Assembly (NCBI GenBank): GCA_022848825.1 | Contig: JAJISH010000254.1 | Span: 1-6,574, forward strand | DNA from: Thermoplasmatota archaeon | Lineage (GTDB): Archaea > Thermoplasmatota > Thermoplasmata > RBG-16-68-12 > JAGMCJ01 | Length of the DNA stretch: 6,574 nt | Direction: 5' to 3' | Shown: positions 1-4,673 of the stretch, in pieces | Layout of the letters: each line of letters begins with the position of its first letter | Numbering within the stretch: the stretch's first letter is position 1 | Notes under the pieces: generated by a model | Database searches by the model: none | What the model saw: the letters and a program-made list of their open reading frames with translations, nothing else | What the model was told of the DNA's origin: nothing | Position numbers and translations under genes: made by a program

Positions 1-287
1 GCGTTCACTCTCCCAACGCCAGAGAGTTTGATGTTGACCATCTCGTCACCCGCGATCCAGAACACTGAATCTGTTGCGTCTCGGGGAGATTCGCTGTTCG
101 ATAAGTGAGCACCCAAAACGATGATGGAGATATTCGAAGACGTTGGTCTACTTGACGTTCGTCTCACACCACTGAATCGTCGTTCCGGCCTCGATCTCCA
201 TAGCGTCTCTTACGCTCTTCGGAGATGCGATTCGAAAGCTCCAAAGCTCCTATTGACCTTCCTTCTCATAGGAACGTCGATACGCAC
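1..287 (-). pseudogene. AbrB/SpoVT-like DNA-binding gene remnant, copy 1 (runs off the left end)
   Basis: Read from a GTG at 287, the minus strand begins MRIDVPMRRKVNR. After a shift of frame it continues RIASPKSVRDAMEIEAGTT, then IQWCETNVK and a stop. This is the layout of the swapped-hairpin AbrB/SpoVT domain (R-K-V-D-x-x-G-R-I-x-L-P-K-x-V-R-D-x-L-x-I-x-x-G). In another frame the open stretch resumes as NISIIVLGAHL and later DSVFWIAGDEMVNIKL, which parallels NVSITVLG and RVFYVMGNELPNV in copy 2. Such small proteins usually act as dimeric transcription regulators or antitoxins. At least two frame changes make it a likely pseudogene. Block A lies just upstream, as an operator would. The family call rests on motif reading only. 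Confidence 0.5.
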
Positions 288-408
288 TCGGTAGCAGGAA
301 ACGATGTTTCCCCGTTAACAGATTTTTCACACTTTCCAAACACGCGAGTAACAAGATACTGTGAGAACTCACACTAAGCCGTGTTAGGACTTCGTGCCTC
401 AACGGCGT

Positions 409-650
409 CACCTACCGTCACCTAAGGATTCCACGCAAAAACCATAGGAAATCAATAGGTAAGTTAGGTGGTTGCCTAGGTTCCTGCCTTCTCCTATCGG
501 TTATCTAGGCCAGTATGATAGGAAGAATGCATGAAATCACGCAGAAACATAGGAAATCCCTTAGGTCCGTGATAGGTAAGCAGTCATCACCTAGGGCATC
601 ACCTACGAGGGACCTAACAGGACCTAACTTTTCCGTAGGTGAGCTTAGGT
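409..650. promoter_or_regulatory. Word block A: 12 copies of ACCTA/TAGGT
   Basis: ACCTA occurs at 410, 420, 589, 601, 612 and 622. Its complement TAGGT occurs at 456, 465, 562, 573, 636 and 646. Neighbouring sites within a cluster lie 9 to 12 bp apart, close to one helical turn. They form four-site modules with inverted symmetry: two ACCTA then two TAGGT (410-469), two TAGGT then two ACCTA (562-605), and two ACCTA then two TAGGT (612-650). The most frequent longer form is CACCTA. The block lies upstream, on the minus strand, of the AbrB-like remnant starting at 287. A multi-site operator or replication iteron array would look like this; which one applies cannot be decided here. Confidence 0.75.
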
Positions 651-660
651 CAATGAGTCT

Positions 661-903
661 AGTCCGGGACTTGATCGCAGATGCATGATGAGGAGACGAG
701 AAAAGAGGTGTACGTCGTACCTTCGAAAGGGGGAGAAAGAGAGCGAAGAAGGGGACAAGCGAAGGGTCTTCGATCATCGGAGCGAGGACGATAGAACGGA
801 GATCGGGGAGATTCTCAGGAACGCTCTTCGTGGAACACCGTAGAAAATGCCATAGGGAATCTCTCGAATCTGAGAGATAATACCTTCGTTTTTGTCGTGT
901 CAT
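661..903 (-). pseudogene. Degenerate open stretch, copy 1, with a winged-helix-like start
   Basis: A minus-strand open frame starts MTRQKRRYYLSDSRDSLWHF, which recalls KTRHYYLNDEVEAFRTL at the wing end of the 381-residue winged-helix protein (residues 100-116). Further on, LPDLRSIVLAPMIEDPSL and FFALFLPLSK match LPDLRSIDLVPMTEDRSI and FFLALLLRPSK in the second copy. A frame difference between the copies occurs before the shared part. The same frame then runs into word block A, where protein coding is unlikely. I read this as the decayed tail of a relative of the winged-helix gene, but the resemblance is short and could be chance. Confidence 0.3.
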
Positions 904-921
904 TCTAGCAGGTTTCCTGTC

Positions 922-1186
922 CTCCTAAGCATCTCCTAAGGATTATCCTGGTTTTTCCCTAGGAGAATTAGGAGGGTTTGGGAGAATCACTCTGTTCCCG
1001 TTGAAAGGACCATGTCTGCTTAATCCAGTCTATGATAGGAATAGCAGGAAGATGGAAGGAAACAAGCGGAATATGAGGAGATTATCGTTAGGAGAGCCCG
1101 TGCTCCTAAAGAGCTCCTAGGATCTCCTAACTTCTCCTAACGACTTCCTAGGGTTCCGCTTAGGAGAACCTAGGACGGAAATAGGA
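922..1186. promoter_or_regulatory. Word block B: 13 copies of TCCTA/TAGGA (full word CTCCTAA/TTAGGAG)
   Basis: TCCTA occurs at 923, 934, 1104, 1115, 1125, 1135 and 1146. TAGGA occurs at 960, 969, 1089, 1161, 1171 and 1182. The full heptamer CTCCTAA or TTAGGAG is present at most of them. The run 1104 to 1150 has steps of 11, 10, 10 and 11 bp and the run 1161 to 1186 has steps of 10 and 11, so the sites face one side of the helix. The opening part copies block A: two direct sites, AAGGAT after the second, then two inverted sites 9 bp apart. The scaffold CCAGT-x-TATGATAGGAA (about 1025-1041) also matches block A. Flanking homology beyond the block is not clear. Confidence 0.75.
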
Positions 1187-1210
1187 GGAAATGTCGTCCT
1201 CCAATACGAC

Positions 1211-1506
1211 CTATGAGGTTCGTGTTTTGACGCCCTCAACGGCAGAGGGACCGACGTTGGGCAGCTCGTTTCCCATGACATAGAACACACGAATCCGACT
1301 CATCTTGGGAAGCTTCGTTGCTCCGTGAGCAAGCATACCCAAGACGGTGATGGAGACATTCGTGGTCGTGGATCCGTCTGATGTTCGTCTCTCATCGGTC
1401 GATCGTCCTTCCGATCTCCGGTCTCTAGAACATCTTCTACGATCTTCGGAAGTGCGATTCGAGGGTTCCTATCGACCTTCCTTCTCATGGTAACGTCGAT
1501 GCTCAT
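1211..1506 (-). pseudogene. AbrB/SpoVT-like DNA-binding gene remnant, copy 2
   Basis: From ATG at 1506 the minus strand reads MSIDVTMRRKVDRNPRIALP followed by KIVEDVLE, which fits the AbrB/SpoVT swapped-hairpin pattern (K-V-D-x-x-x-R-I-x-L-P-K). The same frame then loses family character and stops near 1300. Another frame gives TTTNVSITVLGMLAHG, then RIRVFYVMGNELPNV and a stop at 1211-1213, parallel to copy 1. The distance from the ATG to that stop is not a multiple of three, so at least one indel separates the halves. An intact ancestor would be about 97 residues. Word block C lies upstream. A real 68-residue protein ending at 1300 is possible but less likely. Confidence 0.5.
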
Positions 1507-2075
1507 TCGGTAGTAGGAAACGATATTTCTCCGCTATGGTATTTTTCACACTTTCCTAACACGCGAGTAATAGAATTCTGTTAGTAAATTCACAAAGCAG
1601 TGTTAGGACTTTGGGCCTCAACGCAGTCTGCCCCCGTCTGCCAAGGATTCCACGCAAAAACGATAGAAAATCATAGGCAGAACAGGCAGATTTCCATGGG
1701 TTCTATCTTCTTTCATTGATTGCCTTAGCCAGTATGACTAGAATAATGCATGAAACAACCGTGGAATCTAGGAAATCCCTTGGGCAGACAACGGCAGAGG
1801 TCTAGTCTCCTAAGGGAGCTGCCCAAATCTGCCCAAATCTGCCGGCAGTTTCTCAGAGGAATTGGGCAGCATCAATGCAATCCGGGACATGACCGCGCAA
1901 GTTCGATGAGCAAGCGAGAAAAGGGGTCCGGATCGTATCTTTGAAGGGCGGAGAAGCAGAGCTAAGAAGAAGACAATAGAGCGGTCCTCGGTCATCGGAA
2001 CGAGGTCAATAGAACGGAGGTCGGGAAGCTCTAAAAGGAGCTCTTCGTAGAATGCCCTCGAGTCTCGAAGGCTCT
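1222..2075. repeat. Tandem duplication, copy 2
   Basis: This is the partner of 1-870. The left end aligns by CTCAACGGCAGAGGG at 1235-1249 against CCAACGCCAGAGAG near 13. The right end aligns by GCTCTTCGTAGAATGCC at 2040 against GCTCTTCGTGGAACACC at 823. Offset stays between 1217 and 1223, so indels are small. The main systematic difference is the replacement of the short words: ACCTA/TAGGT in copy 1 becomes CTGCC/GGCAG here. Confidence 0.85.
1627..1869. promoter_or_regulatory. Word block C: 11 copies of CTGCC/GGCAG
   Basis: CTGCC occurs at 1628, 1638, 1819, 1829 and 1839. GGCAG occurs at 1676, 1685, 1783, 1793, 1844 and 1865. The favoured longer word is TCTGCCC or GGGCAGA. Steps are 10 bp in 1628/1638, 1783/1793 and 1819/1829/1839, and 9 bp in 1676/1685. 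The positions match block A sites 410, 420, 456, 465, 562, 573, 601, 612, 622 and 646 at offset 1217-1221. One homologous site, 1807-1813, instead reads CTCCTAA, the word of block B. Two more GGCAG sites lie outside, at 1241 and 1260, within the AbrB-like remnant. Confidence 0.75.
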
Positions 2076-2125
2076 TGTCCTGCGGGCATCGAATGTCGTC
2101 TTCCAATACGAAGACGAACATCCGT
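1880..2125 (-). pseudogene. Degenerate open stretch, copy 2
   Basis: The minus strand reads RAFYEELLLELPDLRSIDLV and on to MTEDRSIVFFLALLLRPSK, clearly the counterpart of the open stretch in copy 1 (LPDLRSIVLAPMIEDPSL). A loose likeness to STYEDIVRVSPTALHLL in the 381-residue winged-helix protein (residues 244-260) is visible but weak. The frame stays open into block C, where the repeated words cannot sensibly be protein-coding. Amino-acid differences are as frequent as base differences, so selection on a protein is not evident. It is either a gene-tail relic or a conserved non-coding part of the duplicated unit. Confidence 0.3.
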
Positions 2126-2167
2126 CTCTTCAAGGAAGACGATGAAAGGAGCGAGCTTGCTCGATGG

Positions 2168-3313
2168 TCAAATCTCCCTCGCACCGTCGCCGACTTTGGC
2201 CGTTCTCCTCCTCGCATCGTCGCCGACTTTGGCCGTTCTCCTCCTCTTTGCGCTCAGGCTGAAAAGAGAGTCGTGCAACAATCCGTCGCGCCTGCTCGTC
2301 CAGAGGGCACCGCTGAGCAAGTACTGTTTGTCCGCTCGCATCATCAGGAAGGGAAACCTGATCACATCGCTCATCATTGCACAGTGCAACAGCTCATGGA
2401 TGATCCTGTTCGTGAGCCACCACTCTCGTGGTTGCTTCTCCTTCCACCGAGGCTCAGCACTGTAGAGACCGAACGTCTTGACGAGACCGATCTCCAGGTA
2501 CTGTTCCAGAAGCCTCTGAAACGGGAGAAAGACCAGAAGGTGTAGAGCGGTCGGCGAGACTCTGACAATGTCCTCGTACGTGCTGACCTGAGCTTCTGTG
2601 AACGCATGCCGTTGTTCGAAGAACGATAGCACTTCAGCGTCATCTCCCTCGCGAGAGACGGATCTCAATGCGTTCAACACTCTCTCTACGCGCTCCTCAT
2701 CTTCGTCTATTGAACGCTCGTCGGATGTGGATTCTGTCTGTTGACACTCTTCCTCAGGCACCTCGCTAGGCTCAGAGAAGGCTTCTTGGAGCCTCTTGCC
2801 AAGCACAAAGAAGAGAGGCTCACCCAGCAACTCATCTTCCTCCTCTGGAATCAACCATCTGAACAGCAACTCCTTGATGTTCTCTTCTACGGCACAATGG
2901 AGATAGAGAGAGTGCATGAAGATCAGCCTTCTCATAGGGTCCTCCTTGCAGAGGTAGGTGTGGACGAGGGTCCTGAAAGCTTCGACCTCGTCGTTCAGAT
3001 AGTAGTGCCTGGTTTTGTATCCGGCTCCTCGCAGTGGCTTCTTGAGCTTGTACTTCAGGATGCCGATCTTCTCCATCCTCTTGCACCGGTCTCCGACGTG
3101 CTTCTTGGTCACGCCTCTGAGCCGCCTCCCTGACTTGTCCTCTATCGTGGCCCCGCGTGCGATGCCCCCTTCGTGGGTGGGCACGTTGATGTTCATGAGA
3201 AAGAAGTCCACGATGACCTTGTCCTTCTCTGTGAGTTCGACACCATCGAAGAGGGTGTTCGGCTCTACCAGCACGCTTGAGATCGGTTTGAGCGTCCTTG
3301 AGGATTCCCACAC
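2168..3313 (-). CDS. Winged-helix DNA-binding protein, 381 residues, unknown function
   Basis: The N-terminal part (about residues 26-110) looks like a winged helix-turn-helix: LTEKDKVIVDFFLMN, then VTKKHVGDRCKRMEKIGIL as a probable recognition helix, and a basic hairpin KYKLKKPLRGAGYKTRHYYL as the wing. Residues 155-212 are very acidic and probably a flexible linker. Residues 213-350 are helical in character with hydrophobic runs but no family I recognise. The tail repeats RRTAKVGDDAR and RRTAKVGDGAR, so the end of the protein is basic. The start is GTG at 3313 because a TGA lies in frame a few codons upstream; GGGGAG just before it could serve as ribosome site. It diverges from the recombinase gene. 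A regulator of the nearby word blocks is possible but unproved. No membrane segment or signal peptide is seen. Confidence 0.75.
   Translation of the reverse strand: MWESSRTLKPISSVLVEPNTLFDGVELTEKDKVIVDFFLMNINVPTHEGGIARGATIEDKSGRRLRGVTKKHVGDRCKRMEKIGILKYKLKKPLRGAGYKTRHYYLNDEVEAFRTLVHTYLCKEDPMRRLIFMHSLYLHCAVEENIKELLFRWLIPEEEDELLGEPLFFVLGKRLQEAFSEPSEVPEEECQQTESTSDERSIDEDEERVERVLNALRSVSREGDDAEVLSFFEQRHAFTEAQVSTYEDIVRVSPTALHLLVFLPFQRLLEQYLEIGLVKTFGLYSAEPRWKEKQPREWWLTNRIIHELLHCAMMSDVIRFPFLMMRADKQYLLSGALWTSRRDGLLHDSLFSLSAKRRRTAKVGDDARRRTAKVGDGAREI
2177..2244. repeat. 33-bp tandem repeat, two copies, inside the end of the winged-helix gene
   Basis: The unit starting TCGCA-C/T-CGTCGCCGACTTT and ending CCGTTCTCCTCC occurs at about 2177-2209 and 2210-2242, with one mismatch (C at 2184, T at 2217). 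The period of 33 bp is 11 codons, so the frame is kept and the protein gains one more RRTAKVGD-type segment. The near identity indicates a recent event, in contrast to the diverged large duplication beside it. Confidence 0.9.
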
Positions 3314-3456
3314 GAACTCCCCATGCGTTCACCTCTATTTGAGAATGGCGATTCTACCCACAAGTAACAGAGTACTGGGATGCGTGAAGTGTGTAGTCGA
3401 ATATCCTAGACTATACTTTCTCAGCCATTTATCGTCCGTACGTCGATATACCCACG
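3314..3456. promoter_or_regulatory. Divergent promoter region between the winged-helix and recombinase genes
   Basis: These 143 bases separate two divergent starts and must hold both promoters. For the recombinase, CTATACTT at 3411-3418 lies about 40 bp before the ATG and fits an archaeal TATA box with a short leader. For the winged-helix gene, CTCAAATAGA (minus strand, about 3335-3344) is a weaker candidate, and AGAGGTGA just after it resembles a ribosome site but is 15 bases from the GTG. No copy of the block A, B or C words dominates here. Confidence 0.4.
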
Positions 3457-4152
3457 ATGATGGCGATGCTTGAGACTGACAGGGGATTGACGCTTTCCGA
3501 GTGCAAGAGGCTCTGTGAAGCCCCGAGGAAGCTTCCTCAGAACCCAACGAAGTTCCAGCTCTGGAAGCACCTGAGGGACGAGGTCCTCGTTCGATTGCTC
3601 TACGAATCCTTCGCGAGGATCGGTGAGCTTCTCAGAGTCGACGTTCGTGACATCGACCTCGAGTACTGTTCGATACATATCTGCCACCCGAAGGGAAAGG
3701 CGGTCTTCAGGATCGTCGAAGGAGAGAGAGTGCACGCCGACACGATACACCGGGAGCGATATGCGTTCTTCAGCAACTACTCGAGGGATCTGCTCGGTCG
3801 CCATCTCTGCCGGCGCAAGAGGGGACCGCTCTTCGTGAACAGTCGCAAAAGAAGACTGTCCTCAAGACAAGCGGAGAGAGTCGTAGACCACTATGCGGGA
3901 GAGATCGGAATTCAAAGGGTTGTCGGATACACAAGAAACGGAAGGAAGGTCCATCTGGTCACCTGCAAGTCCTTGCGGGAGGCCGGCGAGAGGCACACTG
4001 ACGTCGCGGGTGCGGATCGGGATGCAACCCCAAGGATAGCGGGACACACCGTTCAAACGAAGGAGAAGTACTACAAGAAGGGCAACTTCGAGGAAGATAG
4101 ACGAATCGTCAGAGAGAATCATCCGCTCATGAGAGAGGATTCGCGGAGTTGA
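3457..4152 (+). CDS. Tyrosine recombinase (integrase family), catalytic domain only
   Basis: The protein cuts and rejoins DNA through a tyrosine and would mediate integration or resolution of a mobile element. Visible landmarks: Arg54 in SFARIGELLRVDVRDIDLE (box I), a lysine in HPKGKAVFRIV (residues 77-87, beta-hairpin Lys), KSLR at 171-174 in the place of the usual HxxR, His197 in IAGHT, and Tyr205 or Tyr206 in TKEKYY. The spacing from KSLR to AGHT equals that of the family. Two deviations: Lys171 replaces the first histidine, and Glu175 stands where RH is common. The 231 residues begin directly at the catalytic domain, so the SAM-like core-binding domain is missing. The ATG at 3457 follows an in-frame TAG at 3394, so no long extension exists. 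It is either a truncated relic or a minimal recombinase. Confidence 0.8.
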   Translation: MMAMLETDRGLTLSECKRLCEAPRKLPQNPTKFQLWKHLRDEVLVRLLYESFARIGELLRVDVRDIDLEYCSIHICHPKGKAVFRIVEGERVHADTIHRERYAFFSNYSRDLLGRHLCRRKRGPLFVNSRKRRLSSRQAERVVDHYAGEIGIQRVVGYTRNGRKVHLVTCKSLREAGERHTDVAGADRDATPRIAGHTVQTKEKYYKKGNFEEDRRIVRENHPLMREDSRS

Positions 4153-4205
4153 GAATGTGTCTTGGTCATATGTGAAGTACGACGAAAACGGGAAGCCAGA
4201 TAGTT

Positions 4206-4211
4206 AGGGAG
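4206..4211 (+). promoter_or_regulatory. Ribosome binding site that bears on the choice of start
   Basis: AGGGAG ends 2 bases before the ATG at 4214 and 5 bases before a second ATG at 4217. Family-typical spacing favours the second, which would shorten the protein by one methionine. It also overlaps the stop of a short relic frame (4157-4207). Confidence 0.5.
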
Positions 4212-4213
4212 AT

Positions 4214-4603
4214 ATGATGTCACGGCACGGCAACAGACAAGGCTCCGATAAGAGAGGGAGAAAACCAGGAAGGCCCACAGTTATGGAGTCTAGAGGAGAC
4301 CCAAAACTCCCCACAAGAGCCGCAGAACTGCGGTCTCTGGGGCTTTCCTGGTCTCAGATAGCATCTAGACTAGGGGTCGGGAGAACCACCGCTAGACGCC
4401 TCGTTTTGTTGTGCCAAAAGGACGAAGGAAGCCAGACCAGAGATGACATCATCTCAGATGTGCCACAAACCAACGATAACAACCCGCAAACGAACGACAG
4501 CCAGTATGTCCCCTTTGAGATTAAGGAAGATGTTTTGGAGTGGTTGCCAAAAACGTTTAGGATTTTTGTGTCTCTCATGAGAAGGGCACGAGAAATGCAT
4601 TGA
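4214..4603 (+). CDS. Small DNA-binding protein with AT-hook-like patch and resolvase-type helix-turn-helix
   Basis: Residues 14-21 (RGRKPGRP) form an AT-hook-like basic patch. Residues 35-64, containing RAAELRSLGLSWSQIASRLG and then VGRTTARRLV, match the C-terminal helix-turn-helix of serine resolvases and related regulators. No catalytic serine domain is present, so it is not a recombinase by itself. Residues 84-95 hold a short repeat, PQTNDNNPQTND, in a polar linker, and the last 30 residues look helical. It follows the recombinase gene by 61 bp on the same strand and probably belongs to the same element, as regulator, directionality factor or relic of a larger recombinase. Its base composition is more A+T-rich than the operon to the right, which fits foreign origin. 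Confidence 0.7.
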   Translation: MMSRHGNRQGSDKRGRKPGRPTVMESRGDPKLPTRAAELRSLGLSWSQIASRLGVGRTTARRLVLLCQKDEGSQTRDDIISDVPQTNDNNPQTNDSQYVPFEIKEDVLEWLPKTFRIFVSLMRRAREMH

Positions 4604-4673
4604 ACAGATGCGAAAAACGTAGGTCTCTGACCCTAGAGAACACGGAACCCCGCGTCCGCTTCCGAGAAGTGGT
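4604..4673. other. Convergent junction between accessory region and metabolic operon
   Basis: These 70 bases separate the plus-strand helix-turn-helix gene from the minus-strand meaB gene. Composition changes here from mixed to strongly GC-rich third positions. No tRNA fragment, clear direct repeat or attachment-site core is visible in the part inside the window. Confidence 0.5.
4613..4639 (-). terminator. Possible terminator for the mutase/meaB operon
   Basis: On the minus strand a 5-bp stem (TCTCT with AGAGA, 4639-4635 and 4628-4624, loop of 6) is followed after about 6 bases by TTTTT (4617-4613). The stem is short, but archaeal termination relies mainly on the T tract. It lies about 60 bp beyond the meaB stop. 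Confidence 0.35.

Larger units (their letters stand above)
1..870. repeat. Tandem duplication, copy 1 (left edge may extend outside the window)
   Basis: This stretch aligns with 1222-2075 at an offset of about 1219 bp with few gaps. Anchors include ATTTTTCACACTTTCC (322, again at 1541), CACGCGAGTAA, AAGGATTCCACGCAAAAA, CAGTATGA (511, again at 1730), AATGCATGAAA, AGGAAATCCCTT, TCCGGGAC and ATAGAACGGAG. I estimate roughly 70% identity by eye. Contents in minus-strand order are a degenerate open stretch, word block A and an AbrB-like gene remnant. The divergence and the frameshifts in both copies suggest an old duplication. Confidence 0.85.

Noticed and set aside
361..372. Perfect short palindrome GTGAGAACTCAC before the copy 1 AbrB-like remnant
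   Set aside because: The copy 2 counterpart (about 1581-1594) does not keep the symmetry, so it is probably chance.
409..1869. CRISPR array
   Set aside because: The repeated words are only 5-7 bp, occur in both orientations and lie 9-12 bp apart; there is no 24-40 bp repeat with uniform spacers and no cas gene.
409..1869. Replication origin with iterons as a firm call
   Set aside because: The phased words would fit, but no initiator gene, AT-rich unwinding element or skew shift is demonstrable, so it is kept only as an alternative to a multi-site operator.
1750..1944. Plus-strand open frame of 64 codons through block C
   Set aside because: Its codons are largely made of the repeated CTGCC/GGCAG words and copy 1 has no matching frame.
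2052..2545. Two plus-strand open frames opposite the end of the winged-helix gene
   Set aside because: Antisense shadows; they include the 33-bp repeat but show no family features.
2832..3332. Minus-strand open frame of 166 codons overlapping the winged-helix gene
   Set aside because: Arg/Gln/His-rich frame-shifted reading of the winged-helix gene; the 381-residue frame has the coherent fold.
3015..3473. Plus-strand open frame of 152 codons running into the recombinase start
   Set aside because: Antisense to the winged-helix gene for most of its length and in a different frame from the recombinase.
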